From positions 124,001 through 188,000 of the forward strand of contig JAEUWY010000020.1 of assembly GCA_022059125.1 (NCBI GenBank): DNA of 64,000 nucleotides, read 5' to 3'. Origin of the DNA: Corynespora cassiicola. Lineage: Eukaryota; Ascomycota; Dothideomycetes; Pleosporales; Corynesporascaceae. Made by a program: the position numbers and the translations under genes. The notes under the pieces are model-generated. The model worked only from the letters and a program-made list of their open reading frames with translations. It made no database searches and had not been told where the DNA came from. Below, piece by piece: positions 45,402-56,346 of the stretch (position 1 is its first letter; every line of letters starts with the position of its first letter).

Positions 45402-46084
45402 TGCTGATGATGGTCAAGGATGGAGACGAGAGGGTACGTGCGCAGGGATGAGAGAATGTAAGTTGTTTCGTGCCTCCAATCTTTATCTAGCTTCACTTCA
45501 TACCTTGAATGAAGAGGTCAGGGCCTCCCGATGGAGCCTGAACGCGGGGAGATCGGCTGACTAAGCTGGTCTCTTATTTTGCTCTTCTGTTCTTTACTTC
45601 GATTCACTCCCTGAGGAACTCGACTAGAGGTACTTGGGAGAAGGAGCTTGCGCTTTCAATTTTTGCATGCAACTTTCATTAAAATACCATTTATCGTTGT
45701 TGTTTGTAGCATGAATTTGGGCTTAGAGGTTACAGTTTTCGCCAGCTTGAGTTGCTGTAAGTAGCCATCAAACTTACCAGGCGAAGCTAGTATGTCAAAG
45801 GATCCTCGAATAGCACCAGCTGCCCTGCATGAGTGATGTCGTCGATCTTTAGGGTCCGCACAAGGTTCCCAAACTCGCCAAGATTACGGGGCTGGATTCC
45901 GAGAGTCGGAATTTGGCTGGATTATTCAGCACAACGGATGATCCTTCGCCCGCGCCGATGGAATTTCAGACGAAACTTGGACTGGCTTTGGAAGGGATAC
46001 ATAGAAATTTTCAAACAATCACTGTATTAAAAACTTCACTTCGACGGACGGCCGCTTGCGTGTAACGTCCGTGCTGTATAACTA
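45402..46084. promoter_or_regulatory. Divergent promoter region, amidase and MSS116-like gene
   Basis: The two start codons face away from each other across 683 bases. No other gene is seen. I could not single out a specific operator such as a confirmed AreA (GATA) cluster by eye. Confidence 0.35.
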
Positions 46085-48147
46085 ATGAAAGCTTTCAGTC
46101 GCTCTCTTAGCTCCCGTTCTTTGACAAAGTGCTCTGCGCCTGCCACACCCCTTCTTTCAGTCCGACCCACTTCCACCACCACCACAACAACAACTGCTCT
46201 TACTGTTACCTCACATAGTAGACTGGTCCAGCAACTTTCCACGATGCCTCCTCGCCCCAGACGCAAGCCTGCCTACAAAGGCGCCCACCCTTACGGCAAC
46301 CGGCCCAAAGCATCAGACGCTACCACTCCTGCCGCGCAACCTTCCAGGCCCACGCCCGTAGATGCGCCCGCCGGGGCGGAAACAATAGATGTGAAGCACC
46401 TCTACAGTACGGCGGCGGGCGATATGCAGCCAGAGCCGTACTCTAGCATGCAAGGCAAACTAGATCCAGCACTGTTACAGGGCTTGGATAAGATGGGATT
46501 TGAGTAAGAAAACCTAGCACCCGTGCTGTGTGCGGATGGCGATAGACGGCATCCATGCTTGCAAAGCTACATTGGAATATGACATCTGCAACGGTGCAAC
46601 ACGGCTCTGAGCCATGGCTGTTATGCCCAGCCGTCTACACACAAAGCTCCGTTGGAACTTGACTGATCCTTCCACACACACACTCACCCATCTAAGAAAT
46701 AGACTAACCCGAACAGATTCATGTCACCAGTCCAACAAAAAGTCCTCAAGGAACTTCCTTCGTTCTCTTCAGACTGCTTGGTTCAAGCAAAGACCGGTAC
46801 GGGCAAAACGGCAGGCTTCCTTTTGCCGGCCATCCAGAACCTCCTGGGTGGCAAGCGGCCGCCAAAGGGCCAGGTCGGCATTCTCGTCATCTGCCCCACG
46901 CGTGAGCTTGCCCTACAGATTGCCAAGGAAGGCGAGGGTATTACTGCTTGTCTCAGGCAAAAGATGGAGATCCACACCGCGTTTGGAGGTACCTCTAAAT
47001 CCTCCAACCTGAACAAGTTCATGAACGGAGACCCGACCATTCTGGTCGCGACCCCGGGCCGTCTGGACGACATCCTGAGCGAGGAACGAGTTCGGGACAA
47101 GTTCAGTAGTCTGCGTACTGTTGTCCTAGACGAGGCCGACCGCATGCTTGACGCTGGATTCGCGCCAGCCATCCACAAGATTTTGAGGCGCATTCCTCCC
47201 AAGAGCGAAGGCTGGCAGGGCATGTGCTTTTCAGCTACTTTGCCGGACCGCGTCAACGACGTCGTCAAGTGCGTTCTCTTTCCGGGCTACGTTTCTTTGT
47301 CCACCATAGACAAGAACGAAGCGCCCACAGTCGAGCGTGTGCCGCAGTTCTCCGTGATGATTCCGTCCATCTCCCAGTCGTTTGCCGCACTGCTAGCCGT
47401 GATTCAAGCCGAGTATGAGGCAAACCCCGAAGACTTCAAGGCCATTGTCTTTGGCACCACGGCCAATGGAGTAGGGCTCTTGTATGACGTATTCAGACAT
47501 GCGCTGCCGGAATTCAAGGCGTTTGAGCTGCACAGCCGCATCACCCAAAACACTCGCACGCGAACTACACAGCAGTTCAAGGACGCCAAGAGTGGCATTC
47601 TGTTTGCCTCGGACGTAGTGGGCCGCGGCATGGATTTCCCCAATGTCGGACTCGTAATCCAGCTTGGACTGCCTTCGGATTCTGAGCAATACGTCCACCG
47701 TGTGGGCAGGACAGGTAAGCACTCCTGTGACGATATACCTGTTTCGATAGACTGACTCCAGCAGCCCGCGCCGGAAATGACGGACGAGCCGTCATCATCC
47801 TCTTCGAGAACGAATCTTTCTTTGTCAAGACTAATCGCAAGCTCCCGATCAATCCGTACCCGACCGATCTTTCCGCCAAAATATCTGCGGCACAGCCTCG
47901 GATCGAGACGGCTTTTGTGAGCGTGCAAGAGGAGGCAAAGGCCAAGGCCTATCAAGCCTTCTTGGGCTACAACAAGACGTACTTGAAGAAGCTGCAACTT
48001 ACGCCCGAGGGTTTGGTCAAATTGGCCAACGAGTATGCCAGGACGATGGGATGTCCGGAGCCGCCCATGATTGACAAGAAAGTCGTGGGCAAGATGGGAC
48101 TCAAGGGCGTTCCTGGTCTGCGTCTTGGCCAGCGGGAGAGAAACTAA
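46085..48147 (+). CDS. MSS116: DEAD-box RNA helicase, mitochondrial (MSS116-like)
   Basis: Three exons (46085-46503, 46717-47714 and 47765-48147) give 599 aa. The first intron is unusually long for this window (213 nt). The N-terminus is Arg/Ser/Thr-rich without acidic residues for about 60 residues, as in a mitochondrial presequence. Helicase motifs in order: Q motif GFEFMSPVQ (rebuilt by splicing, about 139-147), Walker A AKTGTGKT (about 165), PTRELALQ, TPGRLDD, DEAD (about 278), SAT (about 310), and HRVGRTARAG (about 466), whose last part also depends on splicing. Mss116 helps group I and II intron splicing and mitochondrial translation. That role is inferred from similarity. Confidence 0.9.
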
Positions 48148-50498
48148 GGGTAGCTACTGATGCTCGCACTTGAGCCATCACCTCTGGAAGAAAATCAGGC
48201 GACGATCAGCACAAGCAGTTTTTGCACTTGGCTAGCTTTGCAAACAGGCGATGCAGTCTGTCTTCTGAATATGCAGCAGCTGTGCTTCGCTGGTAGTGTC
48301 CTGCTCAGGAATCCGACACAAGTCCTGATGAGCAGAAAAAGGTCACGGTACTCACAGGAGCCACCTGCATTGGGTCGTCCCATTTCCGTGGAGACGAGGT
48401 AGATACTATGCCTAGACTACCCATGAGACATGAGACGATAAGAATCAAACGTAGTTTCGAAAATTCCTCCAACTCGTATCTGAAAGAAGTCTGGAATGCC
48501 GTTACTAAGCATACCTAGTACTTGTGCCAACATGTGCCTAGGCCGGCGGATATTCAAATGTCTCACATCAATACCAATACATTGACAAGTCTACATGTGC
48601 CCAAAATCTGACGTGTATTATCCAATCGTTCGAATCTACTTACAACACCCGTCAATACTTTTTGGTGGCACATTCAAGTTGGATGCTCGCCCCAATCTAG
48701 CATATGCACTACCTATATCAGAATCCAATGCGCCAGTATAGATATCGGCTATTGAATATGGTGTTGGTCATGCAAAAGATGCCCTCTATATAGGTACGCT
48801 GGGTGGGAACCGGGCCGTCAGACGGCCGGGAATTAAACCTCGTTGCACCCCGGACAGACGTCACGTTCGCACGATCCTTCGACCATCCCGGCACCCCAGC
48901 CTCACGCGAATCCGCGCACTACGGATCTTGCCATTGACACCGTTACGCTTGCGGAAGTCTGACAGCTGAGTGTGATGACTGATTTAGATCTCATTCTCAT
49001 ATGCAAATAATTTGTCAAAGGTTTGCGCGATGATGAAGTGTCACAATTGCATTTCCACTCCACACACCAAGAACTCTAGACATGCACATCATCCTCTATC
49101 CCCAAGTCCAACACCTAATCTGATCCAACTACCATCTCTCCCTCCAACATAGCCCCCCATCCCCCACCAACCAACCAAAATAGCAACAAACCCCACACTA
49201 ACCCCAACCCATCCCAACCTCGGGCTTCCAGCATCACCCTCTTCGGAGCGACCCCAACGCCCCATTCACCAACCACCACCACCACCACCATCCCAAGAAG
49301 GGCAGCGGGAGCAGGGAAAACGTGGGATCGTTGCTTACCCTCCCTCTACCCGGGCAAGGCAATGCCGCACAGGCACACACCCTCCCTGCCTGTCTCCCCG
49401 TCGCTGGGCGTGCGTGCGTGCGTGCGCGCGGCTGGTGCGATGCGATGCGCTGCGGCGCAGAGCGTGAGGGAGCTACTTTGCGAGGGCTTGCCGGGCGTCT
49501 CACGTGGTGTTTCTTTGCACTGTGCTTCTTTCTTTCGATGCAAGACCTGAGGCGGTGGGGGGGGGGATGGGTTTCGTCGCGCGCGCTGTGCCGTGCTCAC
49601 ACAGCGCTCCTGCACCGTTCCTGCATACCCGCCACATTCCAGAAACCGATCCCATGCGCAGGATCGCGGAATGCAAAATGCAGTGTATATTTTCTTTTTC
49701 GTACATGCGATGCGCGACGTGCGTGGACGAGACCCGTTGGTCGAGACCTCGCAGGGCAACGTTGGATATCGACCTACCTACATCGAAAGGGAGCGCCTCG
49801 CCTCGTGTACCCCCCCTCTGCGTCGGGGATCAAACGCGCCCAATCCCGCGCCGCCGTCCCAATACACATTCCTCGCCCTCTGGATCAATCCCCGAGGCTC
49901 TCGCACCCTGGTCCGACGGTCTGACCCGCGCGCTGACCGGGCTTGCGATAGGCTGGCTGGCTGGCCTTGTAAGGCTGGCTGTGCAACAGGGCTCCGAAGT
50001 CCGCGACTATCTACCTCCCCACCTGGTCGCAGGGCAATGTGAGCCCAAGGGACGCAATACTCACCCTTGCTGCTCCTCCTTCTCGGGGAGGGGGTAGGGG
50101 ACGTCAAGGAGCGGAGCTTGGGCCCGCGTGCAGAGTGGGTTGGACGGATGATGGGCGGCCGTGGCTGTGGTCGGCCGGTCGGTCGGTGGGTGATGGATGG
50201 ATGGGTAGAAAGGTACGTGTCCGTCCGGCGACGTGCGGGTTTGGACTCTTGATACGCGCATTTTTTCAGTTTTTGGCCAGCCATCGCGTGGTCTTTTCTG
50301 GGAGTTTTGAAGAGTTGGAACAACATTTTGGGGTGTTTGTCTGAATGGGTATCGGATTATACCACACCATACCATACCATAACGACAACGAACCACAGCA
50401 CTAGGGATAAAGAAAGGAAAAGGGCGAATACTATGCTACGACCCTCTACACCATACCAATAACACGCTCTCCAATCGAGACTCCAACACACACACACA
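48148..50498. other. Intergenic region, 2.4 kb, GC-rich, no gene recognised
   Basis: Long overlapping frames at 49.2-50.4 kb on both strands reflect GC-rich low-stop DNA and do not resemble proteins. There are simple repeats: (GTGC)n-like near 49410-49430, poly-G near 49556-49567, and CCATA repeats near 50360-50385. A CA run lies just before the next start codon. Confidence 0.45.
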
Positions 50499-52598
50499 AT
50501 GACTCCCCGCCCTACACTCCACAGGCGCCAATCCCGCCCCTCAGCCTCTTCACCACCACAATCGTCTGCCTCCCAGCCTACACCTACGCCTACCCCCACA
50601 CCCACATCCCTCCCACGCCCCAACCTCCTGGGGCCCTTAACTACGACCTTCACACCTCCCCCTCACTGCTCCAGCGCCGCCCTCGCATGCCCGACCTGCA
50701 ACAAGGCCTTCCGCGGCCAAACCTGCCGCGCCGGCCTCCAAGAAGACGTTTCCTGCCGTCCACCGCGCGCCCGCATCTCCGGAGCGTCTTCTCTCGACGC
50801 AAATGCGAACGTTGCACCCGTAGGATTCTACTCCCCAGGCCTCATATGCCCGACAGGCTACACGCGCGCCTGCAGTGCCACCACGCCCGCGCCGCGCGCT
50901 ACCAGCGGTGCCAGGCAGGACCTCGACTTCGCCTTCGACTTCCCCCCCGCGCCCGGCGAGACGGCGGTAGGCTGCTGTCCCTCGGGCTACACATGCGGCT
51001 CCTATCCGGGGATATCGACCACGCAGTCCTGCCACCGTCCAGTGACGACAGCGACGCGGTTTGATGCACTGACATGCGACGGGGCGCGCGTGGGGGAGAT
51101 AGCGGGGTTCGGCGTGCCCATGGTGGTTGGGGGGACGAGGACGGTGGCTTCGTTGGATTTGTGGGCGCCGTTGGTGCAGATTGTGTATCGGGCGACGGAT
51201 CTGCCTGCGTCTAGTAGTGCTAGCAGTAGGAGTGGGGTTCTAGAGGAGGATGCTGGGGTGAGGGTTGCGGGGGTGTCGACGACAATGGGTGGAGGGATGG
51301 TGCCGGTGTCGACGGTGGAGGCGACGGCGACGGGGATGACCGTTGCGACGGCTGAGCCTGCTGTGGAGGAGAGCGGCGGGCTTTCCCAGGCGACGACGAT
51401 CGGGATAGGAGTGGGGGCGGGCATCGTGGTGCTCAGCGTGGTATCGCTGATACTCTACTTTTGCTGTATCCGCAAGCGTATACGGAGCGAGGACGAGCAG
51501 CAGACGCGAGGCCTGTCGCACATCCACGCGAAGAAGCTGTCTTCGGCATCGTCGGCGTCTTCATTTACCAGCGAGGCCGCCATCCTGCACCACGCCCCTC
51601 CTCCCGCCGTCACGGCCGAGCCAGACACCGCCGCCGCCGGCGGAAAGGTGCACAGCATCGCCGCGTTCAGCACGCCCATCGACAAGACCTCCATCTCGCG
51701 GCCCATCCCCACACCCGAGCCCTGGGCCCGCGAGCCCGTGTACGAATCTCCGGACGGCACGGGGCGGATGAATGTCGTGGGCGTCGACGCGAACGGGACC
51801 ATGGATCTCGAGGAAGAGGGTCCGCACTTCCCATCACCCCCCATATCATCGGAACAATTCCCAATTCCGCCATCGTCAACACGGCGAGCTCCAGCGCCGG
51901 CTCCCACCCTACCCCCCGCCATAGCGGTATCCTCCATCCCCCGAAAACCCATGCCCACTCCCGTCCCCGCCTCAGCCTCCCAAACCCTCACCCCCATGAC
52001 CGCCGAACTGGACATGGAATCTCCCATCGACGGCACCTCACCCTTCCGCCTCAAGCGCGGCAACACGCTAAAGCGCACGCACAGCATGCAACAGCAATCC
52101 GCCGCCCATGCCCGCGGCCGAGACCGTGACCGCGCCGCCTCCCCCCTCCGCAACCAACTCTCCAACCCCTCTGCCACCCCCGCGCTCATCGACGAGGAGA
52201 TTAGCGCCGCCTACGCCGCGGGCATCGAGCAGTCGCTGGACCGCGCGGCCTACACGGCCGAGCGCTCAAGGTCGTATTCGCGACCGCGGCCCAAGAGCCG
52301 GACGCGGGATGCGAGCGTGGGGAGCAGCACCGTGGTGGACCGGGACGAGTGGGATGACTGTGACGACGAAGATGATGAGAGCAATGACGAGGAAAAGGCG
52401 GCGCGAAAGAAGAGTTTACGGCGGGCGGACTCGTTTTCGCGGCCGCGGCCGCCGAGGAAGAATTCGCCCGTCATCAAGAGTCCGCCGCTGACGCCAGAGA
52501 TGGTGCAGGGAGAGTATATCCGGGGGAGGACGGCGGCGGCGGTGGGAGGTAGGGGGATGAGGCCGGGTGTGGGCACGGATATGGGGGTTGCGTTTTAG
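50499..52598 (+). CDS. Single-pass membrane protein with Cys-rich ectodomain, unknown function
   Basis: Single exon of 699 aa, ATG at 50499. A Pro/Thr-rich head is followed by a Cys-rich part with LTTTFTPPPHC, FYSPGLICPTGYTRAC and AVGCCPSGYTC, a fungal pattern of unknown function. A Ser/Thr/Val-rich stalk leads to one membrane helix (TIGIGVGAGIVVLSVVSLILYF, about residues 299-322) and then CCIRKRIR. The remaining 370 residues are a Ser/Pro/Arg-rich, likely cytosolic and phosphorylatable tail with an acidic patch. There is no obvious N-terminal signal peptide; the family usually is secreted up to the helix, so an upstream exon may be missing or the helix acts as the anchor. The layout resembles surface sensors. 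Confidence 0.68.
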   Translation: MTPRPTLHRRQSRPSASSPPQSSASQPTPTPTPTPTSLPRPNLLGPLTTTFTPPPHCSSAALACPTCNKAFRGQTCRAGLQEDVSCRPPRARISGASSLDANANVAPVGFYSPGLICPTGYTRACSATTPAPRATSGARQDLDFAFDFPPAPGETAVGCCPSGYTCGSYPGISTTQSCHRPVTTATRFDALTCDGARVGEIAGFGVPMVVGGTRTVASLDLWAPLVQIVYRATDLPASSSASSRSGVLEEDAGVRVAGVSTTMGGGMVPVSTVEATATGMTVATAEPAVEESGGLSQATTIGIGVGAGIVVLSVVSLILYFCCIRKRIRSEDEQQTRGLSHIHAKKLSSASSASSFTSEAAILHHAPPPAVTAEPDTAAAGGKVHSIAAFSTPIDKTSISRPIPTPEPWAREPVYESPDGTGRMNVVGVDANGTMDLEEEGPHFPSPPISSEQFPIPPSSTRRAPAPAPTLPPAIAVSSIPRKPMPTPVPASASQTLTPMTAELDMESPIDGTSPFRLKRGNTLKRTHSMQQQSAAHARGRDRDRAASPLRNQLSNPSATPALIDEEISAAYAAGIEQSLDRAAYTAERSRSYSRPRPKSRTRDASVGSSTVVDRDEWDDCDDEDDESNDEEKAARKKSLRRADSFSRPRPPRKNSPVIKSPPLTPEMVQGEYIRGRTAAAVGGRGMRPGVGTDMGVAF

Positions 52599-53084
52599 AA
52601 CGAGTAGGACATAATGTGGACATGGAGTTATGCGTCATGGGACACGAGAGTTATGGAGTCTTTTGGTTTCATGGTATGGGAAACCCGAGGGTCAACACTG
52701 ACATTGTCTTTTGCACTTTCTTCTCTTTTACTTGTTGCAACCTAGTACCCGAAGCCCCGTTGTACGCTTCATCTGTAGATATGTTAACAATGACCTTTTC
52801 CATATGTTGAAAAACATTGAGTGTCTGGAGACAGACCCTGGCTGCTCTGGTCGAAGATGTGCAAAGAACTATCCTTGTCCGCCTCAACATCTGATGGAAA
52901 CTAAATCGCTGGGTATCCTGTTCGCAAAATAACACTCTTCAGCCTCGCTCATTGACTTCAACGACACTTCTTCCTCACTAGTACGCGCCCTTGTCGCATG
53001 GAAAGTCCTGCTCCGCCGTGGTGTGAGAGGTGGTTGGTGTATCAACGCCATATTGTAGCAACCTGTGGCTCGAGATGAAGGAAC
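52599..53084. other. Convergent 3' region
   Basis: These 486 bases separate the membrane-protein gene and BUD31. Short ORFs only, no gene supported. Confidence 0.5.
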
Positions 53085-53534
53085 TCAGTCGCTCGAGGCG
53101 CATCCCTTGCAGCCGCAGCTGACACACTGCACTTCCTGGCCCTCCTTCATCTGGTCGCGCGGGACGCGGCAGATGCACGTACTCCTAAAGTTGGTCTCCT
53201 TGGTCTGGATGCAGCGCAGGCAGCACAGCTTCTCGTAGCCCTGCTTCTTCCACTTGGCGATGAGCATGGCGTCGGCGTACTTGTTCTTGAGGAGCCATTC
53301 GTAGAGTTGCTTGCTGATGGCCTCCTTCTCGTAGTACAGGTCGTAGATGTAGCGCGAGCGCTGGTGGGTGATTTGGAAGATGGGCCACGTCGTCTCATGC
53401 TTCTTCTTGCCCTCGTGGGTCTCGTTCTCGGCGTCCTTCATGCGCGTCTGGAACTCGAGGAGCGTGTCTTCAATATCTTCGAAGCCCTCTGGCGGAGGCT
53501 TCTTGGAGCCGCGGGCAGTGCGAACGGGAGGCAT
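53085..53534 (-). CDS. BUD31: Pre-mRNA splicing factor BUD31/G10
   Basis: Single exon of 149 aa starting at the ATG at 53534 (MPPVRTARGSKKPPPEGF). The open frame continues upstream to 53681 but that part is low complexity and unlike the family. G10/Bud31 is a small zinc-binding protein of the activated spliceosome (NTC-related). The hallmarks are HEGKKKHETTWPIF, SRYIYDLYY, LIAKWKKQGYEKLCCLRCIQ, NFRSTCICRVP and CVSCGCKGC, whose cysteines form the zinc sites. The length fits the family (about 145-157 aa). It diverges from the complex I gene over about 250 bases, which likely form one shared promoter. Confidence 0.95.
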   Translation of the reverse strand: MPPVRTARGSKKPPPEGFEDIEDTLLEFQTRMKDAENETHEGKKKHETTWPIFQITHQRSRYIYDLYYEKEAISKQLYEWLLKNKYADAMLIAKWKKQGYEKLCCLRCIQTKETNFRSTCICRVPRDQMKEGQEVQCVSCGCKGCASSD

Positions 53535-53786
53535 GTTGGAGTGGATTCTGTAGATGGGGATTTGGAGGAGAGATGCGCGCAGCCTGACTGCCAGTGGGCG
53601 AGGATCGTCGTGGGTGGAGTGGTGTAGTAGTGGTGGTGGCGGCAGAGGAAGCGGGATGTTGAAGCTGTCGCCGCCCGCCATAACTTTATGCCTGGACGGC
53701 GCTAGCGGGCTTGGCGGAGCACTCCACCTCGAGCCGCATCGTCACGGCAGCCCTCAGCAACAGCTCCAGCTTCCAACTCGCCCACC

Positions 53787-54483
53787 ATGGTCATCAACCC
53801 CACCTACCTCGCCCAGCGCACGCGCTCGTGTAAGTCGCCCTCGACGCACGCCAATTGAGTGGCTCTGCAGTGCTAACCCCGCCCAGCCGTCAACTGGAGC
53901 GATGCCAAACGCCGGGTTATCCACAGCTACCGGGACTGGCTGAGGGCTGTACGTGCATGTTTTCTGTTTAGCTCTCCCTCGAAACGATCGAAAAGTCTGC
54001 AGAATTGAGCCTTGAATGGGTGCGGCAGCGGCAGACGGCGTGGAACAGCTGGGACAGGAGAGGGGGACAGGATGGCGAACGGCACAGGACGACGCGCTGA
54101 CAGGACCCCAGGCCCCCGAGATCCAGACCATGTACTCGTTGAACCTTCCGGTATCGACGCTCCGGACAAAAGTACGGCAGGAATTCGAGCGGCATAGATA
54201 TGTGAATCAATTACGGACCGTGGACGTGCTGCTTTTCAACAGCCACCAGGAGTTCCAGGTGCGCACGAGCCGGATCCTCGTTCCACAGATGCATCGGCTC
54301 ACATGTCTAGGAAACCCTCAACTTTTGGAAGCAGCTGTCTCACGTGCTCAAGTACTTCCGCGCCGAGGAGGAGCCCACGGCCAGGCTGCCGAACAACTTC
54401 ATCAACGGCTTCTTGGAGGTAGGTACCCAGATGATTCCATTCAGCCGACCATGGCGCTAACGCACCGCCAGGGCCGCAACTAA
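53787..54483 (+). CDS. NDUFA6: NADH:ubiquinone oxidoreductase LYR subunit (NDUFA6/B14-like)
   Basis: Five small exons (53787-53829, 53887-53948, 54112-54258, 54311-54418 and 54472-54483) give 123 aa, the usual size. It is an accessory subunit of respiratory complex I in the matrix arm of the mitochondrial inner membrane, of the LYR-motif family that binds acyl carrier protein. The family pattern shows as [19 protein letters not shown], where the LYR-like element reads SYRDWLR, then [35 protein letters not shown] and [14 protein letters not shown]. Introns are 57, 163, 52 and 53 nt. The last exon codes only Gly-Arg-Asn plus stop. It ends about 157 bases from the stop of convergent RPC19. Confidence 0.9.
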
Positions 54484-54639
54484 GGGCTTCCTTGGAAAGA
54501 GGCAGGATAGAAAGAAGGGACATGTACATAACGTGACACCAATACCATTTCCTTTTTCCGTTCCCATGCGCCAGCTACCTAGGCTATGCCATCCGTGAAC
54601 GCCTACAATGCAAGTGATATCAATCTACAAGTGGTGCCA

Positions 54640-55229
54640 TTACTCCTCCATCTTGTTGCCCGAGAAGTCGTCGCGGGCAACCTTGAACTTTTCCTCGACC
54701 ACATCACACATGGCCATGAGGTCCTCCAGGCCCTTTTCGAGGACCGTGTAGACACTGACGCCGTCTGCCTCTGTTAGTTTATGGTCTCATGAGGATCAAG
54801 ACAAGAGTGCTTACCGTAGGTCTGGATACGCAGGTTCATCTTGTTCTCAGACGGATGGGGAATGGAGTAACCGCAGAACTCGACATCGGGGCTGCCAACC
54901 TGTTAATACCGACAAAGCCCCACCGAAGATAACCGCGGGGCCGATACTCACTTCTTCATGATAATGTACCGCAGCGCGTTTCCGAGCGTGTGGTCCTCGC
55001 CGTCGAACTGGAAAGAAGCTGCCGTCTCGGTGGCGCCGCTCAACTAGGGATGCTATCAGCACATGACTTGGCTTGGAGGCTCCTCTATACACTCAAAAAC
55101 AGCAGAAAATAATCAAGCAAAACATACCACCCGAATCCTGTCGCGATCGATGGCCGGATCATACTCGTCCTCGGACAGAGCCGTGACATTGGAAATGTCA
55201 TTGTCGGGTCTATCAGTCATGGCCGGCAT
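54640..55229 (-). CDS. RPC19: RNA polymerase I and III subunit AC19
   Basis: Four exons (55229-55128, 55043-54952, 54891-54815 and 54764-54640) give 131 aa. AC19 (Rpc19) pairs with AC40 to form the alpha-like assembly platform of RNA polymerases I and III in the nucleus. The family core appears only after splicing: [55 protein letters not shown] and LEKGLEDLMAMCD. Introns are 84, 60 and 50 nt. A second in-frame ATG lies three codons after the first. It is divergent from HIS3, with a 357-base spacer, and convergent with the complex I gene. Confidence 0.93.
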
Positions 55230-55483
55230 TTTGGCGGTATTGAAATGGGGATTTTTGTGGCTATGAAAAAGGTGCACGCGGATAGAGCGAGAGAAGAGGC
55301 GGTTGCAGGCGCACAGGGGGTGGTTCACGGGGCAAAAGTCGATATCAAAAAATTTGGAATCGGCATCCCAATGGTTGGCCGGCGGCGTTTTTTTTCTCCT
55401 CAGCCCTGCCAAGCCCCCACACCCACGTCATGCCCTGCATCCCGCCAGCCCACCCACCCTCGATTCCTTTTTTTGTTGCTGGG

Positions 55484-55489
55484 TGACTC
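55484..55489 (+). promoter_or_regulatory. Gcn4/Cpc1-like site (TGACTC) upstream of HIS3
   Basis: TGACTC lies 98 bases before the HIS3 start codon, inside the shared RPC19-HIS3 promoter. It is the core of the general amino acid control element (TGACTCA); the last base here is C. HIS3-type genes are known targets of this pathway. One hexamer could occur by chance. Confidence 0.45.
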
Positions 55490-55586
55490 CACTCCAACCT
55501 CACCTCTCTCACTGCCGTATACTACACTACTGTATACTGACAATCCAATCCTCATTTCAATTAGCATCCCCTAGCATCTCGCCAAC

Positions 55587-56346
55587 ATGCCGCGCACCCA
55601 CGCCCTCAACCGCGACACCAACGAGACCAAAATCCAGGTCTCGGTCAACCTGGACGGTGGCGAGCTGGAGCCCTACGAGCCCTCTGCCTTCTGGGACGCC
55701 ATCGACAAGGCCGCCCTCAACGGCGAGGGCGAGAAGATTGAAAAGGAGCACGCGGCGCAGACGTCCAAGTCGCAGACGATCCAGGTGGACACGGGCATCG
55801 GCTTCCTCGACCACATGATTCACGCCCTGGCCAAGCACGCCGGCTGGAGTCTCAAGATTCGCTGCAAGGGCGACTTGCACATTGACGACCACCACACGAG
55901 CGAGGATGCGTTCTTGGCCCTGGGTACCGCCTTCAAGAATGCGCTGCAGGGCTCCACCGGCCTCGCACGCTTCGGACACGCATATGCGCCGCTGGACGAG
56001 GCGCTGAGCAGGGCCGTCATTGACCTGAGCAACCGCCCGTACTCTGTCATTGAACTTGGGCTGCGGAGGGAGAAGATTGGAGACCTCTCGACGGGTGCGT
56101 TGCCCCAACTAACCGCAGACTGTAGATGCATGCGCTGACTGGATATCAGAGATGATCCCTCACTGCCTCCAGTCCTTTGCCCAGGCCTCGGGCACCACGC
56201 TACACGTCGACTGCCTGCGCGGCGACAACGACCACCACCGCGCCGAGAGCGCCTTCAAGGCCCTTGCCGTGGCCATCCGCCATGCCACCACCGTGGTCAA
56301 GCAGTGGGAGGGCGAGGTCCGCAGCACCAAGGGCGTGCTCTACTAG
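55587..56346 (+). CDS. HIS3: Imidazoleglycerol-phosphate dehydratase
   Basis: Two exons (55587-56094 and 56150-56346; intron 55 nt) give 234 aa. The enzyme removes water from imidazole glycerol phosphate to give imidazole acetol phosphate in histidine synthesis and needs manganese. The signature histidine/acid clusters are present: [31 protein letters not shown], and near the end [16 protein letters not shown], plus DLSNRPY. The splice rebuilds [13 protein letters not shown]. The region around residues 35-60 (a Glu/Lys-rich insert, [17 protein letters not shown]) is normal for fungal enzymes. It is a single-function protein, as in yeast. A Gcn4-like hexamer lies upstream. Confidence 0.95.

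Noticed and set aside
46504..46716. A small separate gene inside the long first intron of the MSS116-like gene
   Set aside because: The ORF crossing it (46614-47012) runs into exon 2 in another frame and has no motif; the splice restores the helicase Q motif.
49234..50396. Several 90-200 codon frames on both strands
   Set aside because: They overlap each other in most frames, code low-complexity text and show no splice or start logic.
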